Origin: Bacillus fonticola
Lineage (GTDB): Bacteria; Bacillota; Bacilli; Bacillales; JC228
Assembly: GCF_012955605.1 (NCBI RefSeq)
Contig: NZ_CP052135.1
Coordinates: forward strand, 771,001-835,000
DNA: 64,000 nucleotides
Reading direction: 5' to 3'
Below the pieces are notes generated by a model. The model ran no database searches. It was given only the letters and a program-made list of their open reading frames with translations, and was not told where the DNA came from. Positions 37,402 through 47,244 of this stretch are shown here, one piece after another. The translations under genes were made by a program, and so were the position numbers. The stretch's first letter is position 1. Each line of letters starts with the position of its first letter.

Positions 37402-37461
37402 GCCAGGCACTTATTAACCATGCCAGGCACTTAATAACCATGCCAGGCTCACATACCATGG
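37402..37461. repeat. Short 20-bp tandem repeat (3 copies)
   Basis: GCCAGGCACTTATTAACCAT, GCCAGGCACTTAATAACCAT and the diverged GCCAGGCTCACATACCATGG follow each other exactly every 20 bp. A single related copy (GCCAGGCACTTAATCAACCA) is at about 40502. It is a miniature version of the long 20-bp arrays, with another unit sequence. Confidence 0.8.
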
Positions 37462-37568
37462 ACTAAGTGCACATATTCAGGCAGAGAGCGGTAAACTCCG
37501 CATTCACGGTAATAAACCTTGTTCGAGATGCGTTGGATCTGAAGATGATACAGTGATGAAATGGGAAA

Positions 37569-37597
37569 AGCCAGGCGTCTCTCATCTGAGCCTGGCT
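37569..37597 (-). terminator. Terminator of the DUF1906 gene
   Basis: AGCCAGGC and GCCTGGCT form the stem; on the minus strand it is followed by TTTT. It starts 8 bp after the stop codon. Confidence 0.75.
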
Positions 37598-37604
37598 AAC
37601 TTTA

Positions 37605-38447
37605 TTATTCTGCTGGAACCCATAAATAATCAAGCATGTCAGCAGTGAACCAGTTCGTATCGATGTTACAAGTCTCGGCTTCAATCCCATACTGCCAGCC
37701 GTATAACAAAGAATTTACAGGTCCCTCTGCCTGGTAAGTTGGTGCGTTTGCTTCTGTTGTAATCCCAACGGAAGGGTATGAAGTCCAGATAACGGTATTG
37801 TTTACGACATCTGGATTTTCCTCTGCCGCCGCATTAAAAGCCACAGTTAACTCGGCATCAGACTCAAAAACCCCATATAGGCCCGGAGTGTACGGGGAGT
37901 TTGCCACACCGTCATACCAGCCTTGAATAAAAGCGGAGTCAACAGGGTAAGTGGGCTCAATATCTCCAAATAGCGCTACACCTTCTGGAACGCCAATTTC
38001 CTGGGCGAATGAAACAGCCTGTTCAGCTTCTTGAAGACCATTTTCATAACCAGTGGCGTCTTCAAAGTTGTTGTAAATGACAAGGATACGAATCCCATTA
38101 TCATGAAGCAACTGCACTTCTTCGGTCGTTAGCCCGGCCGAAACTCCCTCTTTCGTCTCCAAGTAACGTCCCCACACAGATGGAGTCCCGTAGTTTTCCT
38201 TCGTGCAGGTGAGTAGCTCGGAAGTTGTTAAACTAGCAGAGTCAACGCCCCAGTAATAACCGCCTTCTTCATCATCATTCGTTGCTTCTTCGTCTGGATT
38301 TGTCTCTTCCCCATTGTCAGGTTGCTCGGTAGACGGTTCTTCTGAATCAGGTTTGTCCAAATTTGAAACAGCCGCCCAAATGAACGGAATCGCAAACAAT
38401 AAGACGACACCACCAATGAGTAACCACCTTTTCCATCGTTCACTCAT
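37605..38447 (-). CDS. DUF1906 glycoside-hydrolase-like protein, membrane-anchored
   Basis: A 280-residue protein. One N-terminal membrane helix (about 6-25) is followed by an acidic Pro/Glu/Asp linker (~40 residues) and a TIM-barrel-like DUF1906 domain (YYWGVDSASL, GRYLETKEG, ILVIYNNFEDATG, VALFGDIEPTYPV, GLYGVF). The barrel resembles Rv2525c-type and GH25-like peptidoglycan hydrolases, and the conserved acidic residues (VDSA, GDIEP) are present. It probably acts at the cell wall. Start ATG 38447 follows AAGGAGGAG. It is not part of the B. subtilis ygaD-ygaE interval that I recall, so it is an addition. Confidence 0.82.
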   Translation of the reverse strand: MSERWKRWLLIGGVVLLFAIPFIWAAVSNLDKPDSEEPSTEQPDNGEETNPDEEATNDDEEGGYYWGVDSASLTTSELLTCTKENYGTPSVWGRYLETKEGVSAGLTTEEVQLLHDNGIRILVIYNNFEDATGYENGLQEAEQAVSFAQEIGVPEGVALFGDIEPTYPVDSAFIQGWYDGVANSPYTPGLYGVFESDAELTVAFNAAAEENPDVVNNTVIWTSYPSVGITTEANAPTYQAEGPVNSLLYGWQYGIEAETCNIDTNWFTADMLDYLWVPAE

Positions 38448-38530
38448 TCCAAACTCCTCCTTCATGACACCCTATGCATCATGAGGGGAACTTGTTTGGG
38501 GAGGGGCCTAAATCCAAATTTTTAAGTCAC

Positions 38531-39198
38531 CTGATCGGGGATAAATGCCCCCGACCGCGGATAAATGCACCTGATCGCGGATAACGGCTCCCGACCGCGG
38601 ATAAATTCCCCCGATCGCGGATAAATGCACCTGATCGCGGATAAATGCACCTGATCGCGGATAACGGCTCCCGACCGCGGATATATTCTCCTGATCGCGG
38701 ATAAATGCACCTGATCGCGGATAAATGCCCCCGACCGCGGATAAATGCACCTGACCGCGGATAAATGCACCCGACCGCGGATAAATGCCCCCGACCGCGG
38801 ATAACGGCTCCCGACCGCGGATAAATGCCCCCGACCGCGGATAAATGCCCCTGATCGCGGATATATTCTCCTGATCGCGGATAAATGCCCCCGACCGCGG
38901 ATAAATTCTCCTGATCGCGGATAACGGCTCCCGATCGCGGATAAATGCTCCCGATCGCGGATAAATGCTCCCGATCGCGGATAACGGCTTCCGACCGCGG
39001 ATAAATGCCCCCGACCGCGGATATCTGCTCCTGATCGCGGATAACGGCTCCCGACCGCGGATATCCGCCCCCGATCGCGGATATCTGCTCCTGATCGCGG
39101 ATAAATGCTCCCGACCGCGGATAAATGCTCCTGATCGCGGATATATTCCCCCGACCGCGGATAAATGCTCCTGATCGCGGATATATTCTCCCGACCGC
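38531..39198. repeat. Tandem array A3: about 33 copies of a 20-bp unit
   Basis: The unit is close to CTGATCGCGGATAAATGCAC; alternatives swap GATCGCGG with GACCGCGG and AAATGC with ACGGCT or TATTCT. Period is exactly 20 bp over more than 660 bp. Read on the minus strand (GATCAGGTGCATTTATCCGC) it is the same family as the array at 58.4 kb. It lies upstream of the DUF1906 gene and downstream of ygaE. Confidence 0.95.
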
Positions 39199-39240
39199 AT
39201 CCAATTAATTCTAGAGCTAAATGAGTAACGAATATAATTA

Positions 39241-39278
39241 AAAAGCAGCGACCCTTTCGTGATAGGGTCGCTGCTTTT
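39241..39278 (-). terminator. Terminator of ygaE
   Basis: AAAAGCAGCGACCCT and AGGGTCGCTGCTTTT form a perfect 15-bp stem immediately after the ygaE stop. Confidence 0.88.
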
Positions 39279-39279
39279 G

Positions 39280-40359
39280 TTATTCTTCTTCATCTTTGAT
39301 TTCAATCGTATTTTCTTTCTCATGAAACGATTGGAAGCTATGAATGAGCGTTTCTAAATGATCTAAATGCTCACCATATTGCACGATGGCGGAAATGAGA
39401 TGCATCATGTGATACATGTCATTATCGTCCTTGTTCACGTCTAGTCGTTCGAAACGAAGAAACAAGTTGAGCAATTCCTTGCGCTTCTCACAATAATTTG
39501 TTTCAAAGTCATGATCTTGAAGACGAATTTTACCGAGAAATTGCAGATACAGCTGCTCGTGCTGCACAGTGAGCGTATCCAATTGCTCCTGAATCACACT
39601 CTGAAAATCATCTGGCATATGGTGCAAATCGTTCTCAAAGCGATTAATTTTTTTGAGCAAGTCCCACGCTCTTCTTGTCGTTGAAATCATGTGACGATAG
39701 ACAACTAACTTCCGTGCCTTCGTACGAGTGGTACGTTTCAAGTAACTGCGCTCTTCATTAAACATTAAATAGAGCTGATCCAACTTGATTAGTTGTTCTT
39801 TTTGCTTCTCAATATCTGCCTTAAGCAAGTGATACTCTGAAGCGTGGCGCGTGCTGACGCGAATCCATTTGATGATTTCTTCGGTTGTATGGGAAATTTT
39901 GCGGTACAGCTTTGTTTCGTATTTTGGTGGAAGAAAGAGTAAGTTTACGAGAAACGCAGACACAACCCCCGTCATCACCGTCGAGAAACGAATAAGGGAG
40001 AATTGAAATAAATCAGTTCCCGGACTTTCCATTATCGCAATGACCGTAACGAGCGATAAGCCAATGGTCTGCTCTGTTTTCATTTTTAAATTCATAGCAA
40101 TCACTAAAACCGCTGCTAAGCCAATAACGAGAATGTCGTTACCAAGGAAATAAACAAAGAGAAAAGCAACGACTGCCCCTACTAAATTGGACTGGATTTG
40201 ATCCAATATAGACAGATAGGAACGATAAATAGTTGGCTGAATTGCAAATATAGCCGCAATCCCAGCAAAGAGTGGGGAAGGGAGTCCGAACAATTGAGAC
40301 AGCCATAACGAAAGCATAATAGCTACACCTGTCTTTAAAACCCTAGCACCAAGTTTCAT
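39280..40359 (-). CDS. ygaE: Aromatic acid exporter (ArAE)/FUSC-like membrane protein YgaE
   Basis: A 359-residue protein with six closely packed membrane helices in the first ~145 residues (GVAIMLSLWLSQLFGLPSPL to AFLVNLLFLPPKYE) and a long cytoplasmic helical C-terminus with basic and Gln-rich stretches. This is the DUF939/ArAE_1 arrangement. A role in aromatic-acid or other efflux is inferred from the family. Synteny with ygaE of B. subtilis supports the name. It appears monocistronic. Confidence 0.85.
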   Translation of the reverse strand: MKLGARVLKTGVAIMLSLWLSQLFGLPSPLFAGIAAIFAIQPTIYRSYLSILDQIQSNLVGAVVAFLFVYFLGNDILVIGLAAVLVIAMNLKMKTEQTIGLSLVTVIAIMESPGTDLFQFSLIRFSTVMTGVVSAFLVNLLFLPPKYETKLYRKISHTTEEIIKWIRVSTRHASEYHLLKADIEKQKEQLIKLDQLYLMFNEERSYLKRTTRTKARKLVVYRHMISTTRRAWDLLKKINRFENDLHHMPDDFQSVIQEQLDTLTVQHEQLYLQFLGKIRLQDHDFETNYCEKRKELLNLFLRFERLDVNKDDNDMYHMMHLISAIVQYGEHLDHLETLIHSFQSFHEKENTIEIKDEEE

Positions 40360-40599
40360 ATTTTATTCTGTGCCTCACTTTTTTGGCAGTACTTGTTTAT
40401 AGCACAAAAAATACTGTAAACATCTTTGTACTATACAACGAAACCCGCTTAGCATCAAGAGACATTCCGTAAAGATGTGTCGACAAAGTGTCAACGGGAG
40501 AGCCAGGCACTTAATCAACCATACCAAGTACGCGTGCCACAAATTACGTACACAAATCCAGACTCATACAGTACATAAAAAAAGTCCTAGTAACAAAAA

Positions 40600-40631
40600 A
40601 ACGTGCCCAGTGTTTTGCAGCTGGACACGTT
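40600..40631 (-). terminator. Terminator of the glutamate synthase gene
   Basis: AACGTGCCCAG and CTGGACACGTT pair with one mismatch; a run of A on the plus strand gives the T-tract on the minus strand. Confidence 0.75.
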
Positions 40632-40651
40632 CGTTTTTTCCATAAATCAAA

Positions 40652-43600
40652 TCATTCAGTTGAAACAGATGGATCTGCTTGTTCTTTCACGGGAACGACT
40701 TGCACAAAATGTTCCTGTGGATTTTCTAACAGTAGCGAAAGCTGTTCTGCTTCCTCTACCTGACCTGCAGCCCGCAATGTTTTAATATAAGTGGACAGGA
40801 GTTCAACGATGTCTTTTACTCCTTTATCACTCAAATCTTCAATCGTGACTTTCGCGCCTTTTGCCATGCGACTGCTAAGCGTAGATTTTGTGAGTCCCAT
40901 GTTTGGTTGATGGCGTAAGTAGACGACGCCACCGGTCATGCCGGCACACGCCCACGGTCCTGGGTCGCCGAGAACGAGTCCGCGTCCGTTCGTCATATAT
41001 TCAAAGGCAAATCCTTTTACATTTGCACGAGAGCCGACGTTTCCGAGTTCCGGAGAGGGAAGGGGCTGCGTTAACAGTCCTCCTAAAATTAAGTCAGCGC
41101 CAGATAAGCGAATGCCAGCTCGTGCGTCCGCGTTTCCTTGGGCGATGAGCGTGCCTTTTTGCGCTCCGTAGCCAAACCCTTTTCCGACGGAGCCATTGTA
41201 ATAGCGCCCGTCTTTGCCACGCCCTTTGAGGATGGCGACTCGACCACCAAAACTCGATTTACCGACACCATCTTGTGCACCGCCATTCACCAGAATATGG
41301 ATGCCCTCACTGTTATAAGATCCGAGGCCGTTACCTGGGATGGATCCCTCCAAATAACGCAAATCAACGTTAGGCAAATTACGATACGACCCGTCAAGTC
41401 GATCACGAACACGATGTCCCGACACACGACTTCCAAGAATACGTTGATTCGACACAACGCTCGCAAAATTTCGTGACTGCATCAGCTCTTCATCTTTTTC
41501 GTCAAGATACTCTGCACCAACTGCGGCAGCTAATAGCTTTTTCTCTTTTGCTACGCCAACTTTTGGCATAGTGAACGTGGCGACTTCAACTGGTTGAAGC
41601 AAATAGGTTAAATCGAGTTGGTCAAACCCAGTAACTTGCTCGAGTAATTCTGAGCGTCCGACTGCATCTTGAAGGCGTTTTACCCCAATAGAAGCGGCAA
41701 GTGATTGTAACTCACTTCCAAATGCAGTGAAGAAGTTCACTAACCCTTCAACAGCAAGGTCAGACTGGCGAGGAACAAAACGGCGTAACCCGTGTTCTTT
41801 TGCTTGCGCTTCGCTTTCGATTTGCGTTGCGATCCCGACGTGACATGTATCTAAGTGACAACCGCGACATGTCGTACAACCGATCGCAATCATGGAAAGC
41901 GTTCCGAACCCAACACGATTTGCGCCGAGTAGCATCACTTTCAACACATCCGTGGCCGACTTCAAACCGCCGTCTGCCCAAATTTCCACCGAATCCCGTA
42001 AACCAGCTTCGCTCAAAGCGGTGTGTGCGGCTTTGACTCCGATTTCAACAGGAAGTCCGACGTGTTGGAGAGCATGCGTTCTTGCTGCACCTGTACCGCC
42101 GTCGAATCCGGATACTGTCACAATGTCAGCACCGGCTTTGGCAATTCCGACTGCAATTGTACCAATGTTCGGAACGACAGGTACTTTAACCGCAACTTTC
42201 GCTTGATCGTTGGCGGTTTTGAGCTCATGAATCATTTGTGCCAAGTCCTCAATTGAGTAAATATCATGATTGTTAGAAGGTGAGATTAAATCCGAACCAA
42301 TAGTGGCGTTACGGGCCTCAGCTATTTTTGCTGTCACTTTAGATCCTGGAAGATGACCACCTTCCCCAGGTTTTGCCCCTTGCCCGATTTTTATTTCTAG
42401 CAAATTGGATGAGTTCAATAGCTCTGCATTCACCCCGAAGCGTCCGGAGGCAATTTGCTGACCGCGCGTGTTCGGATACTTGCCGAGCATATCTTTGATC
42501 TCGCCACCCTCACCGTTCATGCTTACCATGTTTAAGCGATCTGCGCCTTCTGCGTATGCTCGAAATGCCACTTCGTTTTGTGAACCGAACGACATGCTGG
42601 CAATGACAAACGGAAGGTTATGCGTACCGACTGTCAAATCAACGCCAGACGGTTCCAAAGGAGATTCGCTCTCCTTCAACGTAGTCAAATGACGAATCGT
42701 TGTCGGATTTTTTGTTTCCTGTTCGGTCATTTTATCGCGGTACGCCGTATAGTCACCAGTTTTCGCCACATCCCCAATCGCCTTCCAAATGCGTGGGAAT
42801 GCATTGAACGATTTGCCGATTCTTTCCTTTTCGTTATAATACTCCGCTTCACGCAAATAAGCATCTTCTTTCATTTTGGCAAAATGATAACCTAGTTTTT
42901 CAGACCCGAAGAAATTGACGATACGTAAGGCATTCGCAACTTCCTCGTGTAGTCCGATACTCGAGAAGAGACGACCGTATCCGCGTAGTTCGTGAATTCC
43001 GATAGTGGAAATCACCTTCTCCATACCTTTTACGAGTGCTTGATATAAGTTAAGAATTGGCTCCGACTTCTCGTCGGTAACAGTCCGGAACATATAGTAT
43101 GGACTAAGGGCATTTGCACCGAGACCGAGAGCGACCATGCAGTCATGTAACGAGCGAATGGAAGCAGATCGCAATAGGAGAGAGCAGTCCCTGCGTAACG
43201 ACTGCGAAACTAATGCTTTATCAATGACAGACGTGGCCAAATGCGGATCTAACCACAGCTTCCCGTCTTGGAACACACCTTCGTCATCGAGTACGAGCAA
43301 AGAGGCTCTCTTTTGGACGGCTGCACATGCTTGTGTAGACAACCGGTCTAGCGCTTCTTGAACCGTTTCTTCCTTGGAATAGGTAAGGGAAAGCGTCTCA
43401 GTTAGTCCTTGTTCAGTAAAGGCGTGCACTACTTGCTCACATGTAGGTTGACCAAGCACATCTATTGTTTCGCTACTAAACATCCCTTCCACAAGGAGCG
43501 GAGTGGATAGTTGCAACACAAAGTTCGCATCATGCTTTTCGGTAAGTGAAGGGCGCTTCCCGAGCACTGTTCTTGTCGAGAAGTGTTCCGTTTCGCGATC

Positions 43601-45121
43601 CCTGTCAATGGCTGGGTTCGTAACGACGGCCACACTTTCTTTAATAAAGTCCGCTACATTGGAACGGTTAGGATTCATAGCCGCGAGTGGTGCGTCGTGA
43701 CCGAGAGAACGAATCGGTTCCGCTCCTTTATCAGCCATTTGCTCTACCATTTGCACATGGTCTCGCTCCCAACCAAACGCTTTGTACTGCCCGTTCTCTA
43801 TCTTTTCTTCGACTTTTGTTGTGACAACGGAAGGAAGAATAGGTGTCGTCAGTCGACCACTGCTTTGAGATAGATGAACACGCCCGGAGAAGCGTTGATA
43901 TACTTCTTCCTGAAACTCATCATGGAAATACACTTCAAGCGTTCCCTCATGCCATTTCAAACCAACCTTTTCCCCAGGAGAGAGTGGCTTCGGATCACGG
44001 ACAGTTTCGGATGTTGGCAGAATACCAGGCTCTGAGGAAAATAAATAAGCAGTTTCTGTTGTTAGCATCCACAATGGGCGTAAGCCGAGTGAATCTAGAC
44101 TGAAGACAGCTTCATCCTTATGACGCGAGATAATTCCTGCAGGTCCTTGTGCATAATGACCCCAAGCTTCACGGATGTATGTATACATCGTATGCAAATG
44201 TTCAGGGTAGCTGTGGATTTCATTAACAATTGGTGGAAAAAGTAAATCTACCGCTTCAAAGAGAGAGTAGCCGTCACGGTGTATAAGTGTTTCCAACGTT
44301 CGATTCAAGTTTTGGCTGTCGCTTCCTCCTTCTACGAGCGGGACATTCAGCATACGAGCTTCGTCTTGTAGTTTAGCAATCGTATTAATTTCTCCGTTGT
44401 GCCCGATCACGCTAAATGGTTGCACGCGAAAAAAGGTAGACATCGTATTAGTAGAATAGCGATTGTGTCCAAGTGTCATCGTGGAGGCAACAAGTGGATG
44501 GCGTAGATCTGCATAGTAATTAGGAAGAATATCTCCAGCTCCCATTACTTTGTACACAACATGATACGGACTTAATGAAGCAACGTGAACGTCCTCATCC
44601 GTTTCTAGGGCAAGTGACACGTCAAAAACTTGCGCATCGATCGTTTCTTTTGTTGTGGGTTCTAATAAAATAGCAAACTGCCAGAATACTGGGGCTTCAC
44701 TGCGCGCAAGAGGACCAAGAGCCTCGTTATTGGTTACAGAAGTTGTCGAGAAGAGAAGCTCTGCGTTATAGGTTGTCTTTAGTTCCGCTGTTAACTTGTT
44801 TATTAACTCGCCGGATCGGTCTGGTCGAATCATGACATGTCCGACGACAAAACGAGGATCATTGACGAGTACAGGATCACGGTTGACCTCAGCAAGCTTT
44901 TCACACCAAAGAGCACGCGGAATATCTGTGTGGATCCCGACTCCGTCTCCTTCACCGTTAATAAATCCAGCGCGGTGATTCATCGTAACAAGTGCATCTA
45001 TAACGGTTGTAATGTTCTCTTTCGTAGGTGTGTTTGTTTTTTCCAAAGCAGCGACAATCCCACAAGCGTCGTGCTCGGCTTTTCGATAATTTTGAAAGTG
45101 TGCAGGTGTCCATTTGGTCAT
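40652..45121 (-). CDS. gltB: Glutamate synthase large subunit
   Basis: A 1489-residue GOGAT alpha-type subunit: glutaminase domain with nucleophile C20 (EHDACGIVAAL), a central domain, the FMN/2-oxoglutarate synthase domain (GGEIKDMLGKYPNTRGQQIA, VPNIGTIAVG), 3Fe-4S ligands in GCTTCRGCHLDTCHVGIA, and the C-terminal GxGxG helix domain. It makes two glutamate from glutamine and 2-oxoglutarate. The 19-residue lead before C20 would have to be removed. No small subunit (gltD) or gltC is nearby, so its electron donor is elsewhere or is ferredoxin. It is inserted between ygaE and gsaB relative to B. subtilis. Confidence 0.93.
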   Translation of the reverse strand: MTKWTPAHFQNYRKAEHDACGIVAALEKTNTPTKENITTVIDALVTMNHRAGFINGEGDGVGIHTDIPRALWCEKLAEVNRDPVLVNDPRFVVGHVMIRPDRSGELINKLTAELKTTYNAELLFSTTSVTNNEALGPLARSEAPVFWQFAILLEPTTKETIDAQVFDVSLALETDEDVHVASLSPYHVVYKVMGAGDILPNYYADLRHPLVASTMTLGHNRYSTNTMSTFFRVQPFSVIGHNGEINTIAKLQDEARMLNVPLVEGGSDSQNLNRTLETLIHRDGYSLFEAVDLLFPPIVNEIHSYPEHLHTMYTYIREAWGHYAQGPAGIISRHKDEAVFSLDSLGLRPLWMLTTETAYLFSSEPGILPTSETVRDPKPLSPGEKVGLKWHEGTLEVYFHDEFQEEVYQRFSGRVHLSQSSGRLTTPILPSVVTTKVEEKIENGQYKAFGWERDHVQMVEQMADKGAEPIRSLGHDAPLAAMNPNRSNVADFIKESVAVVTNPAIDRDRETEHFSTRTVLGKRPSLTEKHDANFVLQLSTPLLVEGMFSSETIDVLGQPTCEQVVHAFTEQGLTETLSLTYSKEETVQEALDRLSTQACAAVQKRASLLVLDDEGVFQDGKLWLDPHLATSVIDKALVSQSLRRDCSLLLRSASIRSLHDCMVALGLGANALSPYYMFRTVTDEKSEPILNLYQALVKGMEKVISTIGIHELRGYGRLFSSIGLHEEVANALRIVNFFGSEKLGYHFAKMKEDAYLREAEYYNEKERIGKSFNAFPRIWKAIGDVAKTGDYTAYRDKMTEQETKNPTTIRHLTTLKESESPLEPSGVDLTVGTHNLPFVIASMSFGSQNEVAFRAYAEGADRLNMVSMNGEGGEIKDMLGKYPNTRGQQIASGRFGVNAELLNSSNLLEIKIGQGAKPGEGGHLPGSKVTAKIAEARNATIGSDLISPSNNHDIYSIEDLAQMIHELKTANDQAKVAVKVPVVPNIGTIAVGIAKAGADIVTVSGFDGGTGAARTHALQHVGLPVEIGVKAAHTALSEAGLRDSVEIWADGGLKSATDVLKVMLLGANRVGFGTLSMIAIGCTTCRGCHLDTCHVGIATQIESEAQAKEHGLRRFVPRQSDLAVEGLVNFFTAFGSELQSLAASIGVKRLQDAVGRSELLEQVTGFDQLDLTYLLQPVEVATFTMPKVGVAKEKKLLAAAVGAEYLDEKDEELMQSRNFASVVSNQRILGSRVSGHRVRDRLDGSYRNLPNVDLRYLEGSIPGNGLGSYNSEGIHILVNGGAQDGVGKSSFGGRVAILKGRGKDGRYYNGSVGKGFGYGAQKGTLIAQGNADARAGIRLSGADLILGGLLTQPLPSPELGNVGSRANVKGFAFEYMTNGRGLVLGDPGPWACAGMTGGVVYLRHQPNMGLTKSTLSSRMAKGAKVTIEDLSDKGVKDIVELLSTYIKTLRAAGQVEEAEQLSLLLENPQEHFVQVVPVKEQADPSVSTE

Positions 45122-45159
45122 AAGTAAAAGGCAGTCAAAAGAAATATCCTTGCTGCCAA
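45118..45159 (-). CDS. Candidate leader peptide of gltB (13 aa)
   Basis: TTG 45159 lies right after the strong AGGAGGTGA site and encodes LAARIFLLTAFYL, whose TGA overlaps the gltB ATG as ATGA. The gltB ATG has no good site of its own, so translation may be coupled from this peptide. The 4-base spacing between GGAGG and TTG is short, so the case is suggestive only. Confidence 0.35.
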   Translation of the reverse strand: MAARIFLLTAFYL

Positions 45160-45348
45160 GTCACCTCCTGAAAATGAGTGTAATAAATGATACGGAAACA
45201 TCATGACATTTCGAGGATGCGTTGAGGAAAGTTGCATCAAAAATTATGAAGTAAGAGATTGTAAATAGTAAAGAAAGGATATCATAACAATATTCAGAAA
45301 TCAATCTTTATGCATTTTCGGGGAAGTGGAAGGGAACCGTATTTTTAT

Positions 45349-45362
45349 TGTAAGCGTTTACA
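45349..45362. promoter_or_regulatory. cre site (CcpA binding) upstream of gltB
   Basis: TGTAAGCGTTTACA fits the recalled cre consensus TGWAARCGYTWNCW at every position. It lies about 230 bp upstream of gltB (minus strand) and downstream of the lyase gene. The 430-bp gap between 45122 and 45555 also contains the leader peptide and no other gene. Confidence 0.7.
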
Positions 45363-45555
45363 TATAAAGGTTTGTTTCCTAGTGATGAAGGAGTACGGAT
45401 GAGTTGTTGTGAATCTTTATGCAAAGAAAACGTTCATGAGCTAAGCGCTCAACCACTCAGGGAAACGGGTCACAAAGCAGTCTAGTAAAAAGAGCTAGTG
45501 CCGACCAACTAGCCGGCGCTGCTCATCATGTAGCGTATGTTACCCACGGGAAGGA

Positions 45556-46440
45556 TTAGGCTCCGACAGCACGGTACACCATGCCATCAAGCGGGCGTGC
45601 CATCACACTTTCCATCCATTGTGCGGTTTGAATTAATTTATTCAGGTCAGTACCTGTGCCAATCCCCATCTGTTCAAACATGTGGACGAGATCTTCAGTA
45701 CAAACGTTCCCTACCGCTTTCGGGGCAAACGGACAACCACCTAACCCAGCGATGGAGGCGTCAAAAATTTTCACCCCCGCCTGATAAGCAGCTAATGAAT
45801 TAGCGATCCCTAAACCACGAGTATTATGAAAATGCATGCCTAGTGGCGTGTGATCACCGAATTCGTCAATAAAAGCACGCGTCACAGCTTGCACTTGTAT
45901 TGGGTTAGCGAGGCCTGTCGTGTCAGCCAGCGTAATTTGCTCACAGCCTGCTTGTAAAAATGCATCTGCTATTTTTAAAACGCGGGATATAGAAATGTCT
46001 CCTTCAAAAGGGCAACCAAACACGGTGCCAATCACCCCCGCGACTGGACGTTTAGCAGCACCGGCATCTTTCATGACTGCTGTTTGTTCCGCCACGCCTT
46101 GCTCGACAGTTCTTCTAGCGTTACGCATGTTAAATTGATCGCTCGCTGCGATCATGACATGGACTATATCAACAGGCGTAAGTAAGGCGCGTTCTAATCC
46201 GGAGCGACTTAAAACGAGCCCCGCGTAAGTAACATCTTCACGTTTCGGGACTGCCTTCATCACTTCTTCTGCGTCGGCCATTTGCGGTACGACTTTTTGA
46301 TTTACAAAGGAAACGGCCTCAATCTTGCGGATTCCTGCATCGATAAGCTGTTCAATGAGATGCACCTTCTCCTCTGTGCTGACAGGTTTTTTCTCATTTT
46401 GCAAACCATCTCTAGGACCTACTTCACAAATTTCTATCAT
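45556..46440 (-). CDS. HMG-CoA lyase family enzyme (HMG-CoA or citramalyl-CoA lyase)
   Basis: A 294-residue DRE-TIM barrel lyase. The EVGPRDGLQNE start, ASDQFNMRNARR, HFHNTRGLG and GLGGCPFAPKAVGNVCTEDLV signature carry the metal-binding and catalytic residues (Arg-Asp, two His, Cys). The family splits HMG-CoA into acetyl-CoA and acetoacetate, and some members split (R)-citramalyl-CoA into acetyl-CoA and pyruvate. With a CoA-transferase and a LeuCD-like hydratase next door, the second reaction fits better (inference). Its start overlaps the GntR stop (ATGA). Confidence 0.88.
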   Translation of the reverse strand: MIEICEVGPRDGLQNEKKPVSTEEKVHLIEQLIDAGIRKIEAVSFVNQKVVPQMADAEEVMKAVPKREDVTYAGLVLSRSGLERALLTPVDIVHVMIAASDQFNMRNARRTVEQGVAEQTAVMKDAGAAKRPVAGVIGTVFGCPFEGDISISRVLKIADAFLQAGCEQITLADTTGLANPIQVQAVTRAFIDEFGDHTPLGMHFHNTRGLGIANSLAAYQAGVKIFDASIAGLGGCPFAPKAVGNVCTEDLVHMFEQMGIGTGTDLNKLIQTAQWMESVMARPLDGMVYRAVGA

Positions 46441-47105
46441 ATTGGTTCCGCCCCTTCAATAATTTTTCCGTCTTTTGTGAGATGGGTTAATACAGCATCT
46501 CGCCCTTGATAAATGTGCTCCAACATGGCTGAACGAGCACGCTCGCCGTCCTTTTTCATGATAGCCGAAATAAGCGTATCGTGAGCCGCCTTAGAACGTT
46601 CCATGCCTACTACACTATTCCAATGAAACTGACCATAGACGAGGGGGAGTACGGTTACTTTACTGATCAACATTTGTACGTGCGCATTTTTACTTGATGC
46701 GATCAGCGCTTCGTGGAACGCACGATTTTCGTTTACTACTGACTCTAGTGTCTCTTTGTTCTCTTCATCATACACGGCAAGCTGCTCAGCAAAAGCGTGA
46801 TTCGTAGCTTGAAGTTTATTGATGTCTTTTTCCGAACGATTATGTGCGGCTTGGCTAGCTGCGTATCCTTCGAGTAATGCACGTAAGTCATATATTTGCC
46901 GGACATCTTCTTTTGTAAAAGAACGCACTGCGACCCCGCGTTTTAGTGACATGATCAAACCGTCACTTTCCAACCGTCTAATGGCTTCTCTTATAGGAGT
47001 TCTGCTAATGCTAAGTTGTTCACATAAGTATTCTTCTGTTAATCGTTGTCCTTGTGAAAAATCACCTAATAGGATTTTCTTGCGAATTATTTTGTAGGCA
47101 TCCAT
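46437..47105 (-). CDS. GntR-family (FCD/FadR subgroup) regulator
   Basis: A 222-residue regulator: winged helix with LTEEYLCEQLSISRTPIREA and LESDGLI, and an all-helical FCD effector domain with metal-binding-type His and Asp residues (DLRALLEG, NRAFHEALI, HDTLISA, HIYQGRD). It is the first gene of the operon with the lyase and divergent from the CoA-transferase operon. Two TTGTATACAA operators lie between them, so it probably represses both until the substrate or a CoA derivative is present. The GGGGGAAGATAA site precedes the ATG. Confidence 0.9.
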   Translation of the reverse strand: MDAYKIIRKKILLGDFSQGQRLTEEYLCEQLSISRTPIREAIRRLESDGLIMSLKRGVAVRSFTKEDVRQIYDLRALLEGYAASQAAHNRSEKDINKLQATNHAFAEQLAVYDEENKETLESVVNENRAFHEALIASSKNAHVQMLISKVTVLPLVYGQFHWNSVVGMERSKAAHDTLISAIMKKDGERARSAMLEHIYQGRDAVLTHLTKDGKIIEGAEPI

Positions 47106-47126
47106 TTATCTTCCCCCTAAACTAAA

Positions 47127-47136
47127 TTGTATACAA
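47127..47136. promoter_or_regulatory. GntR operator site 1
   Basis: TTGTATACAA is a perfect 10-bp palindrome 21 bp upstream of the GntR gene start. The flanks AAG on the right are shared with site 2. It is the typical dyad form for FCD-type GntR regulators. Confidence 0.75.
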
Positions 47137-47244
47137 AGTGGATATTTTTATCAACGGTGAATTTTCCGTAAAATATCTAATAGGTTGTTATATGGGAGTT
47201 TACAACACATGCGATTAGAATATTTAGAATTTTATGTTGCGCTA

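Noticed and set aside
38508..39323. Long repetitive reading frames across array A3 (IYPRSGAFIRDQ-type repeats)
   Set aside because: All three frames of one strand are open because a 20-bp unit without stops repeats. There is no proper start site, and the frames run into flanking non-coding DNA. The same applies to frames over 34138-34603 and 58310-58953.
40903..45127. Numerous plus-strand frames of 60-112 codons inside gltB
   Set aside because: They are antisense shadows of a long, fully conserved enzyme gene, without ribosome binding sites.
45170..45340. Riboswitch or T-box leader upstream of gltB
   Set aside because: No T-box motif, specifier stem or known aptamer core was recognisable in the leader.
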